Shown here piece after piece: positions 36,221 to 45,497 of a DNA stretch of 64,000 bases; position 1 is the first letter of the stretch; each line of letters begins with the position of its first letter. The translations under genes were made by a program, and so were the position numbers. Where the stretch lies: assembly GCF_001640805.2 (NCBI RefSeq), contig NC_066852.1, forward strand, positions 10,276,194-10,340,193, given 5' to 3'. The notes beneath the pieces were generated by a model. That model worked only from the letters and a program-made list of their open reading frames with translations, was not told the DNA's origin and did not search any database. The DNA is from Lates calcarifer. Lineage: Eukaryota; Chordata; Actinopteri; Centropomidae.

Positions 36221-37139
36221 TAGTCTTCAGTTAAATCATGTGCAACTATTCTCATAGCTGTTCCTTGAGCAATAAACAGATTATAGCCTTGTTTTATGTC
36301 CCCGTCATTTCAATTCAGTCGCAGTCTGTGTCCCTGGCAGCAGATCTATAATAGGTCTAAGAGTCATTTGGTAAGATCAAGGGTGAAATCAGCTAGTGAT
36401 CAGTGGTTTGCTTTAACGCTTATGCTTCGCCCAAGCAGTCTGATTGCCACTTAAGTGTGAAGGGCCTGTGGGCACCCCCTCGGTTCTGGTGCCGATGCAA
36501 AAAAAAAAAAAAAAGCTTTACTTACGTTTTCATCTCATATAAAGCAACCATATTTAGAAACGCATGATGGGCTGTTGATGCACATGAATTCATTCCATAT
36601 TTGCTGGGTGAATTGGCATGTGGGTCCCTCTGTGGATAGCGATACAATGCGTTATGATGTTTTGCAGAATTTCTTGCCTGATGCTGTGTCCAGACGCTGT
36701 CTTCTTTCCTTCAACCATTGCTGCAGTCTATGATGGTGCATATTAATGCTTTTTTTTTTTTTTCACTAACGGGGAGCTCCCAAGGTGATAAGGTTGGCGA
36801 ATAGGGTCATCAAGCCAAGGGTTCTGTGAGTAGCCTCTGTCCCCTAATGATGAAATTAATGTGATGAAAGGTTGAGAGCACACAGGTTTGGAGTTACTAA
36901 ATGTCAAGTCTCATGCTTACCAACAAGACAGCTATCCTTGAGGATAAGATAGGAAACTGGATTACATTTTCAAAATCAACAGAATGAGGACTTGTTTCTA
37001 ACAAATGTGTCTGCCATGTTCACTGACCACACAGATTGCTATACAGTTTCTGCCTGTATCAAAAAAACAAACAAACTTGTTTTTGGTTATGCTGATGAAG
37101 TCACAGAACTTGGTTAGAAGCAAAAGTCAAGAGTCCTTG
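36221..37139. other. Intergenic; A15 tract with SINE-tail-like flank
   Basis: About 85 bases ending GGTTCTGGTGCCGATGC lead into a 15-A run (36499-36513). GCTTTA occurs both before the unit (about 36411) and right after the A run (36514), a possible short target duplication. Sequence to about 36740 is motif-rich and CNE-like. A T run lies near 36750-36763. Nothing coding. Confidence 0.4.
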
Positions 37140-37400
37140 AAGTATAAGATAGAACATGTTTACTTTATTAACATCCATCCTCTAATCCTACAGTCTTTTC
37201 TAACCCTAACCAAAGTGTTTTTGTGACTTTATTCTAAACACATGCTAGATGCAAACTCCTGTCTCCTGGACCAAAGTCATGCATTTTGTACGCCCACCAT
37301 CTCCGACCTCCTTCCTACGCTGTGTGTGTATGCGGTACACAAACCTAGCACTTCACACCTGGAAAAACATTGCCACTTAATGTAATGCAGGCAGTTATAG
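37140..37400. repeat. Decayed teleost repeat, copy 2 of the family at 7040-7260
   Basis: Landmarks shared with copy 1: ACATGTTTACTTTATTA, CCCTAACCAAAG, GATGCAAACTCCTGTCTCCTGG (about 37249), TAGCACTTCA (about 37347), AAAAACATTGCC (about 37364). The order is identical to copy 1. Confidence 0.5.
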
Positions 37401-38269
37401 TTCCTTCAAAACACCCTATATATGGCAAAACTAATTTCTAGTCTATAAACATAATTTCTTGGAGATCTTCGAGATTGAAGACAAGCAGTTAAGTAAAAGG
37501 TTTCCACACAGACATCTTTGATTAATAGATGATGACCAACACAAGCAGTCTGCACACAGACAGTGACTATTTCTATGTCCCAGTAAATGGAAATATATAG
37601 TTGAGAGATTGCACTCATTTTTGGCTTTACATCCAAATCAAGTATAATTTCTGGTTAAACTAGCAGTTTCTTGACATGTACAAGTTATCTACTTCAAGTC
37701 TGTGATATAATCATGTTCAATAAATTTTATTTAGTATAATGTTATTACAGACATTAGAAATGATGGCCCAAATCTGTTAAAATAATATCTAGATTATGCT
37801 AAACTGGGATTATCCTTCCACACCAAACAAAACTGATAACAATGTAACAACAGAGTAACTACTATATATTGCTCTGTCATTTCATTTCATTACAATATTT
37901 TCTTTATTTGTCTGTGAAGCCTTTTTAATAATACTTAATAGAGTTGAAGCAATAACAAATACAAGCTGTCACTTGCTGTGGGCTACTATTATTTTGAAAA
38001 GCTCAGTTGTAGTTATTGCTCCAATTCATCCCATGATTTCCCAAGCACCAGACATGCACCAAGAAAGGTTTATTAAGATCTAATATCATTATCACTGATT
38101 TCATTTGTGTATGATCACATTTTGATATCGAAACCCCTGACAATGTAAGGCTTAAAGTGTGCAGAGAGCAAGTTTCTTTCCTCAGCTTCAAACTTTTAAA
38201 TATCTCAACCATATTAAAATGTAAAGATCTGATAAAAAATGCTCACTGTGTGTTTTAGTCACTTAGACC
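37401..38269. other. Intergenic, no gene seen
   Basis: AT-rich sequence; nothing supported. Confidence 0.5.
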
Positions 38270-38460
38270 TCATGAAATATTTCCCAGAGTGCAATGAAGC
38301 GACCAAATGAGGCGAGTGGATGACTTCTTCCAGGCCTGGCCACAGCTCTCACATTAGACAGCCCATCAACAGGCACATTTGCACAGGGGGGAAAACACTA
38401 ATGGTGTGATTAGGCTGGAGGTGAATCTCAAGGCCTCAGACAGCAGTTTACATCTTGGCA
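38270..38460. promoter_or_regulatory. CNE-like block
   Basis: Compact block with CpG and ordered words: GCAATGAAGCGACCAAATG (about 38291-38309), CCAGGCCTGGCCACAGC (about 38331-38347, containing a CCAGGCCTGG palindrome), and AACACTAATGGTGTGATTAG (38394-38413, homeodomain TAAT and GATTA cores). No open frame of interest. Confidence 0.3.
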
Positions 38461-39639
38461 TCCAATGACCACAGAAAATGTACTATAGTGTCCAGCTTAC
38501 TATTGCACTATATTGGTTTGCCATTTATAGTAAATGTACTATTTGAGGAAAAACATAATTAAATATCATCTTCATACCAACATTAGAAAATAAGGAATAT
38601 TTCCAACATAAGACGTGAATCTTTAAAGTTGAAAGAATGCCACATGGCAAATCTTTTAATCCTTCACAATCTGTGCTGCAATGTAAACCAGGGACATACA
38701 GGATGGATGAAGCCGTTTCCATCCATCTGGGTTCAAAGATCCAGTGCAGTTGTACACAGTAAGTCGGCAACTTGTGCTTTATATTATGTGAAAAGGATGA
38801 AAAATTTAAGATGAATGATGATAATAATAATTTAAAAAAATACTTTAGGAAAAGGTAGTGTAGCTCAGGAAAATGATCTTGTGAGGCTAGAGGCTATTCA
38901 GTACCACTCCAGGTCAGCTTTATCAGGAAATATTGGCAAGTGTATCCTAAGTAGCAAATAACCTGTAATGTTTCACAATGAACTCCCATTCCCTTTGTCA
39001 ATTTCAGTCAGTTTTACTTCTTGCATTTCAAATATTTCTGGAATCTGGCAGATATTATATAGGATTACAACAACAACACATATAACTGTATGATCTTCAA
39101 TGAACCTACTTGTGATGAATAGATTGGTTGGTGACTAATCTATTATTATTTATGACATCTACCAAGCAAAATACCAAACATTCATTTGTTCCTGCTTTTC
39201 AACCCTGATGTTTTGCTGCTTTTTTATATTATTTTTACATTTTGGACTGCCAGGTGAACAAAAACAAACCATTGAAAGAAATCAGCAGAATAATCTGACA
39301 AAGATAATCATTAGCTGCTGATGTGAAACTGCAATAGTTTCACTTTAATATATAAGTAAATTAATCTATAGGACACAATAACATTTCTCTATAGTCATGA
39401 GGAAGTAATTATCAGACTGACCTGGGAATTCCAATGCAGAGTTCAGCACCACTGTGGAATTCTAAGGTCAAAATAAAAGTCAGTTGCAAGATCTAAGGGT
39501 GTCTTTTCTTCTTCTTGCTGATATGGATTGTTTATTTTGCAGGCGTCACTATTTCAGAGAGTGCAAAAGGCAGGTATGTTTCCTATTGTTTGAGAATACA
39601 CAGTGCAGTGCAAAAGCTGTCGACAGCACTTTCATACTA
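38461..39639. other. Intergenic, no gene seen
   Basis: AT-rich sequence; the frames at 38525-38770 and 38629-38814 overlap on opposite strands and have no domains. Confidence 0.5.
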
Positions 39640-39890
39640 TAATAGCTGTGAGGGAGAGAAGAAATGGATATGAGGAGCCATACATGCCTTTGTCCATTGT
39701 ACTCACTTTTCGCTCCCCCACAGGCCCTCAACAGTTTCTGCCATGTGGCACACGAAATGCTGGCTGGAGATAGAGCCCAACTGGAGGAGAGCACTTTGAT
39801 GAGGATCCAAATATTCCTAGAGAGGAATCACTTCTTGAATATTGTTTTCCAAACATCTCTTTCCATGTCGAAATGTAATAGAAGATAACC
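39640..39890 (+). other. CNE-like block or orphan exon candidate
   Basis: A frame of 74 codons (39664-39888) contains a good acceptor-like sequence, a pyrimidine-rich run ending CCCCCACAG at 39723, followed by about 55 protein-like codons (reading ALNSFCHVAHEMLAGDRAQ, then ...RIQIFLERNHFLNIVFQ...) to the stop at 39886-39888. That would suit a last exon. I recognise no family, no partner exon is visible, and no AATAAA follows within about 300 bases. A conserved non-coding element is equally likely. Confidence 0.2.
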
Positions 39891-40959
39891 GCACACAAAG
39901 AACCAACAGTGTAAAAACATGCAATGTCAAAGTGTCTTATCAGTCATAGAAAGGAGCTGTCTTTCAGCCATGCGAGGCACGGCAGTGGTTAAAAGAACAA
40001 GCTTGTGCCAAGAAATGGTGCTTTCTTCAGCAGCAGCAAATCTGGTCAGGAGGCTGAGAGAGGAGCGACCTCACCTCTGTCATCCACCATAGCTGAAATG
40101 CCCCTGAGCAGGGCATTAAACAAGGCATAGAGAAACTGCAGTTGTAGATCTGCTCTGAGGCCAACAAGACAAGGTTGTACTGTTTGCACTTGGTAGCTTC
40201 AAGAGTGTGGGTACACATAGCCTATAACTTCCCCCCACAGCTATTGCTGTAAATAGGGATGTATTTTTAGCAAATATGGCTTGTTAAATCTGGAATAAGA
40301 ATTCAAGTTTATCGAACACTGCCTCTGCAGTGACAGTGGAGTCAGTAAAGTCCCATAGTATCTTAAAGGTGGATGCCTCCTTGCACTCCAGGCAGTATAT
40401 TTTTCTGTGTATGTAAGGCATAAGCACAAGTTTAGTCAGCAGTCTTGTAAATTTGGCATAATAGAGAGTGTCACCATCCCAACATCTTGTGCTCAGCAGG
40501 AAGTAACTCGACTCCCTGGTGTTGGTCTTGTTTAGTTTCTATGGTGGTGTGCAATGTAATGAATGATATGCTTGTAGTTTTTCCTTATGTGCCAGTATAA
40601 ATGGCAAGCATATATTTGTACAAAGAAATACTTCTGCAGAGGCTGTGTGGGAGGAAAAGGCAGAGAGAGGAAGGGGAGAAGGGGTAATTGTTTGAGAGCT
40701 TGTTATATCATCACGGAGTAATAATTGCTGTAATTAGTGAGAATGTACATCCATCTCCTTCAGATCGGCTCATGGAAAAAGAGGGATAAATTTGACAATA
40801 GGGCAAACAGATTGTTTTGTTGCAAAGCTTGCTTAGAGTTTAAAATCATATCAGATGTGGGGCAAATCTCCTCTGTATTCAAGCAGTCAGTGATAAGAGT
40901 CTCTGGCGATCCATAATGTTTGTCTGCAGTAATTAACTTGAGGTGAAGATTATGGGAGA
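39891..40959. other. Intergenic; CNE-like piece near 40660-40760
   Basis: The purine-rich run GGAAGGGGAGAAGGGG (about 40669-40684) precedes ATCATCACGGAGTAATAATTG and TGTAATTAGTGAG (about 40729-40741). Nothing coding: the - strand frames 40027-40218 and 40241-40429 have no domains. Confidence 0.4.
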
Positions 40960-41138
40960 TTTCTTCTCTAGTGTGTACACATCATGCAGAATTCATATTC
41001 TGACCTAAGCCCAAAACAATGGGCTTCGTTTATAGCTTCTGCTCCAGCTGATGGAGAATGGGTTTGACAGCGATCAAAACTGCACAGTAATCTACCCAGC
41101 TGGCATTTGTCATTGATATGTATTTATGGCAAACGCAC

Positions 41139-41156
41139 CATGCATTTTAATGCATG
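41139..41156. promoter_or_regulatory. POU/octamer-like dyad
   Basis: CATGCATT, two T, AATGCATG: 8-bp perfect arms. ATGCAT and the adjoining TTTGCAT are POU-family half-site types. Confidence 0.35.
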
Positions 41157-41357
41157 TTTGCATTATACGCAAGAGAACAAAAGGAGAGATTTGCAATGTT
41201 ACTGCAAGAGCCAGGTTGACAGAAGAAGTTCATATTATTGACTGTCAATATCCGGGTAGTCATACTATATCAAGGTATCATGCCTGTCATTTCTTCTCAC
41301 GGAAATATGTCTGTATGTTGCTTCAGCTGCGGAGATCTCTTTGTCTTTTTCTGGTGA

Positions 41358-41384
41358 CATTGTCTCAGCTGGATGGAGGCCATT
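41358..41384 (+). repeat. 27-bp word, copy 1
   Basis: Begins CATTGTCTCAGCTGGATG and ends GAGGCCATT; 25 of 27 bases are identical to 42245-42271. Confidence 0.7.
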
Positions 41385-41460
41385 TGTGTGAATTCCATAT
41401 AGTATTTCTGAGAGGTATCTCTGCGACACTGTATCATGTGGGCTTAACTAACATTTAACT

Positions 41461-42099
41461 TTTTGTCTTTTTTTATTGCTTAATTGAATTTAATAAAAGA
41501 ACAAGTTCAGTCATCGTCTGCAGTAGTTTAATAGATATGCATAATGGAGGAGGGATCTCGTCTCCTTTTGGGGATGGGGAAAAAAATATGACATAATGGC
41601 CAAATAAAGGTCATGACCTTTTACTGAGCAAATAATTAACCTATTCACACACAAAAAATGAAGGTTAAAGCTGCCAATGTCAGTTGTTTTCAATTCTGTT
41701 TCATATTGATCTGTAAAATGGATTCAAATAGATTAGTGAGTATCAGACATTTCATATACTGTATTACATATAGACACATGCTGCGGGTGAATTATTTTCT
41801 TTAATGGTTTAATGGTTTGAACTGGGAGGGTAACAGTGGCTGATGTTGTCCTTTACTGAGGAGACATTGAATGTGATATTGCACTATACAAACAGTCTTA
41901 ACTTGTCAAAAGCTCCTGATGTCAGTGGTGCTATAGGCTGTGAGAGATGCACTTAGTGTAGGAATGCTATACTGCTGCTGGGCTTGCATGAATAGCACTT
42001 GGATTTAAATATGGAGAGCCATGTCCTTTTATGATTACACATTAGCAGCTTCAAGAACAATTGTAAGCTGTATGTGCCACTTTCCAGTTAATCCATTAT
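41461..42099. other. Intergenic, no gene seen
   Basis: AT-rich spacer between two CNE-like blocks; nothing supported. Confidence 0.5.
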
Positions 42100-42390
42100 A
42101 CATCCATCACCCATCTTACAGAAGCCACCTCTTGTGCTCTCTGAGCACGGCCCAAGCCACGGAAAGGGTTTGACTGTGGAAGCTCCTGCTATTAACAGAA
42201 TTAACTCCAGCCAGGAGCACAGTTCAGGGAGAACACACCAATTCCATTATCTCAGCTGGACGGAGGCCATTCTCTCTCTGCCACTCTGCAGCCAAAGTGC
42301 TCCAAGCATGGAGCCTACCAAACCCATTGTACAGAGACACAACATGCACCAACTCTCAAATGCACTCTATCAAAGCCTTTCTGCTTGAAA
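42100..42390. promoter_or_regulatory. CNE-like block sharing a 27-bp word with 41358-41384
   Basis: GC-richer than its flanks. Contains GAGCACGGCCCAAGCCACGG (about 42143-42162), CTATTAACAGAATTAACTCC (about 42189-42208) and the 27-bp word at 42245-42271. The + frame 42134-42388 (84 codons) has no recognisable domain. Confidence 0.25.
42245..42271 (+). repeat. 27-bp word, copy 2
   Basis: Begins CATTATCTCAGCTGGACG and ends GAGGCCATT; two differences from 41358-41384, both transitions. Confidence 0.7.
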
Positions 42391-43550
42391 TATTCATCTA
42401 CCTGGAAAACCACATTTAAATCTTTTGAAAAAAATCAAATAAAAAGGTACAAATATATAATTCGTTTTTCCTTTTACTGAGTGAGTTAAGTGAACTACAG
42501 TGAACTCAGAAATATTTGGTGCACTTTAGTTTACATAAATACCCTTTCCCATGACATTCAAAACATTTTTTTTCCTCAGCTGTCCTTACCTTTGAATAAA
42601 TATGAAGAGCTTCTCTTAGTGGACTCAGTGAGCAAGTCACAATGCTGATAATTTGTTCCCTGTTCTCAAAATATTGAGTGTTTCTGTAAAAATAGTTGTA
42701 CATATCTCCTTAAAACATATATTACTGTATATACTCAATATTTTTTTTTAGATACATGCCTTCTGCTGCTCAGGAACACTAATACCAGTGCTAACAAGGA
42801 AAGTTGTAAAATATGCTTCAGCTATGTTAACCATATATAAATATTACTGAAGAAAAACACTCCACTCCAAGCAGGTTGACTTTTCCCTTGAACTCAGAGG
42901 AGGATGCATGGTTTGTTTGTGCTTCACAGTCAATTTGCCACTTACAAAGTCACAATACAGTGAGGAGACAGAGATACTGAAAAGTGTAATTATTATTATT
43001 ACTGCTTTAGAAAATTTGTGCAGTTCATAGCATAAGGTAATTTATAATGGAGATAGTTATAATTGATTGTGTAAAGAGGGCTGACAATTTTATAAAATGT
43101 ATTATTATGACTGGGATTATGGGCAGAAATATCTATCACTAGAGACTGAATCTGAATCATTTATATTTGAATTGATACTGTTTATAATGTCTGCACTAGC
43201 CCATAGCCATGCCATCTTTCATTTATGTTCATGAGCTATGCCATATTAACCTGCTTAACCTTCATCAGTTTTCACCTGTATAAAGCTTCTTCTAAATTTG
43301 CGTATGTTATATAAACCTGTGAATTGAGCCTTTGGTCATGCTTCCACCTGCTGACAACTGACAATGTTCAGCAGTATCAAGTCCAGAAACCAGAGAGTAT
43401 AGTGAAATTTTCCTCAAGAATCAGACGTATGTCTCAGTACACTGAATTTGAATTACAAAAACTGAATGTGGAAGTGTATAGAAAGTTGAATTTTCAGTGA
43501 GGATCTGATACAGTTTAAGAGGAAATGAAATCATAATCTTACACTCAGTT
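42391..43550. other. Intergenic, no gene seen
   Basis: AT-rich sequence; nothing supported. Confidence 0.5.
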
Positions 43551-43740
43551 TCAAGTTTATTGGAATACAGTTGCAAAATAATAAATTCAGTATCAACTTA
43601 TGCTATTCAGATTCGGTTTTCCAATGCAGTTAGTCAAATTAAACAATACAAATTCAAGTTATGTGATTCAAACTCAGTTTTTAATGCAATCATTCAAGTT
43701 GAATGATTCATATTAATATTAATTATTCAAATTCAGTTTC
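43551..43740 (+). repeat. Degenerate 60-bp minisatellite, about 3 copies
   Basis: The word (A)(T/C)TC(A/G)GTTTT recurs at 43611, 43671 and 43731, exactly 60 bases apart. Between these, AATGCAGT/AATGCAAT, CAAATT/CAAGTT and GATTCA words line up at the same offset. A weaker earlier copy starts at 43542 (ACTCAGTTT). Units have diverged by many substitutions but almost no length change. Confidence 0.7.
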
Positions 43741-44822
43741 TAGCAACACATATTTCTTTCCATGCGAAACTGCTAGCTCAGTCTGCCAGCCCATTCATTT
43801 TGGTAGGAAAAGAGTGAAATATCTGGAATTGCTATTTATGAAGGCAGTGGCAAGTGGCTCCTTCATCAAACAGCAGACATATCCTTGCTCCAGTCATGTA
43901 ACTAAGTCTAAATTACAAGATGAGAAACTACTGTAATACTAATATAGTAATGTAATATACTAATGAATGCAGGTGGTGGTAGGGTTTAAGCAGCTTTTAC
44001 AGTGCAGCATAGGTAAACGATTGGCATTTCCTGTTCACATTTTGTTTGACCTATGGTTATTCACCCTAATTTATCGATTGAACAGTTTGTGATGGACAAT
44101 TAAAAAAATGTCTGTTAATTGCCTGTTAAGGTTCATGTCAATGAAGAGTTGATAAATGGCAAATGTACCTTAAATCTGGATGCAAGTGTGCACTCTAAGC
44201 CAAGGGCAGTTAAAGACTTATTGTGAATGCCTGAAGGCTTTATTTGCACATATCATTTGATATGGTAACTCTTGTCATCTTATCATAAAAAGTTATCACA
44301 AAGCAATATTTCTAGATGCTGTTTAAACCTAAAAATATCTCCTATGTGTTTTTGACTGAATTGATGGAGTATGTTTCATCATTTCTTTATCATTTTACAT
44401 TATGTTTTTTAGGAATATCCTTGAACAGAAATGTCACATTTAAAAGTAAAGTAGAATCATTATGCTGAGAGCAGATAATAAGAACCTTTATGGACTTGCT
44501 GCTGTTTTTCACCCAGGTTTGTGCTTGGTAATGGAACCCACCACCCGCCCACTTTTAAAGGAAAGTTATTTGTCAGCTAAATAGCTTACTTTTGTGCTAT
44601 ATAGAAACCCATTATGTCCTTGCACGCATGCAACACGCCATTAGCATATGTAATATTTCTGTTCAGTTTTAATGTTGAATTCATAACAAATAAGGACTTG
44701 TTTGTTTTTCCTCCTGGCTGTTGTTAAAACAGGATCAGATAGAGTTAGAAAGAATGATACAGCCTGCAGGCAAGGCAAGGAGAAAGGAGAGAAGGTAATG
44801 ATTAATTTGGGCTATAATAAAG
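43741..44822. other. Intergenic, no gene seen
   Basis: AT-rich sequence. A purine-rich run lies at 44767-44795, just left of the 30-bp word at 44823. Confidence 0.5.
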
Positions 44823-44852
44823 TATTATCACATAGAGCATGTCATTAGTATT
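44823..44852 (+). repeat. 30-bp word, copy 1
   Basis: Begins TATTATCACATAGAGCATG and continues TCATTAGTATT; 27 of 30 bases are identical to 45468-45497. A purine-rich run ends about 25 bases upstream. Confidence 0.7.
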
Positions 44853-45467
44853 TGAAGACTGTTTTACACAAATTTGCCTCTTGGCTAGACAGGCTTTGGA
44901 AAGCATGTTTGTGTAGTTGTCTCCTCCAACATGGCCTCCTGTAACCACAAAGCTGGAGAAACATTGGAAAAAGCCCAATGTTACTGTTGTACTGTGACTT
45001 GTTTACAATATCCAGTAATAAGACACAAATTTATTACCATTTGTTTGACACACAGCAACTGTTGTTCCTTCCAACATAGAGAGGGTGAAAATAAGCATTC
45101 TGGAGCATTCTGTGAAAACCCTCCATTCTTTCTAAGCACAAAAACAGAACAAATTTATGTCTTAGTGGTTTTCAGTACAGGCATCAAAGAGAGAAACAGA
45201 CACAATGAGAGCCAGGCAACAAGAGGGAAGAACAGCTAAGACTGCACACTGTGAACCGCATTGTTATTTCATACAGCACACTTCTGTGACATTTTCTGCA
45301 ACATACATGGGTAATTCATAGCAAGTGCAAGATCAAAACAATAAAATAAATTGTCGGAGAATCATATTGAGGTTGTCAATACACTGATCCCAGGGGAGGC
45401 AGAGGAGGAATCAAAGAGAGGGAAAAAGGGAAAGCATTACAGAGAAAGTAAGTGACCAGGTAGCTCA
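44853..45467. other. Intergenic, no gene seen
   Basis: The frame at 44931-45239 (102 codons) is Cys-rich early on (CYCCTVTC) but matches no domain that I know. A purine-rich run lies at 45392-45450. Confidence 0.45.
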
Positions 45468-45497
45468 TATTATCAAATAGAGCATGTCATTGGTGTT
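45468..45497 (+). repeat. 30-bp word, copy 2
   Basis: Begins TATTATCAAATAGAGCATG and continues TCATTGGTGTT; three differences from copy 1. It too follows a long purine-rich run. Confidence 0.7.

Larger units (their letters stand above)
40960..41460. promoter_or_regulatory. Strong CNE-like block with POU-like dyad
   Basis: About 500 bases of even complexity with many motif-like words: GCTCCAGCTGATGGAG (about 41041-41056, around a CAGCTG E-box), an 18-bp dyad CATGCATT-TT-AATGCATG (41139-41156) next to TTTGCATTATACGC (POU/octamer-like), and CTCAGCTGGATGGAGG, part of a 27-bp word repeated at 42245. The 110-codon frame at 41126-41458 shows no recognisable domain, so I take it as incidental. Probably a developmental enhancer if conserved. 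Confidence 0.3.

Noticed and set aside
39441..39463. REST/RE1-like word TTCAGCACCA
   Set aside because: Only the left half-site is present; the right half is absent at any allowed spacing.
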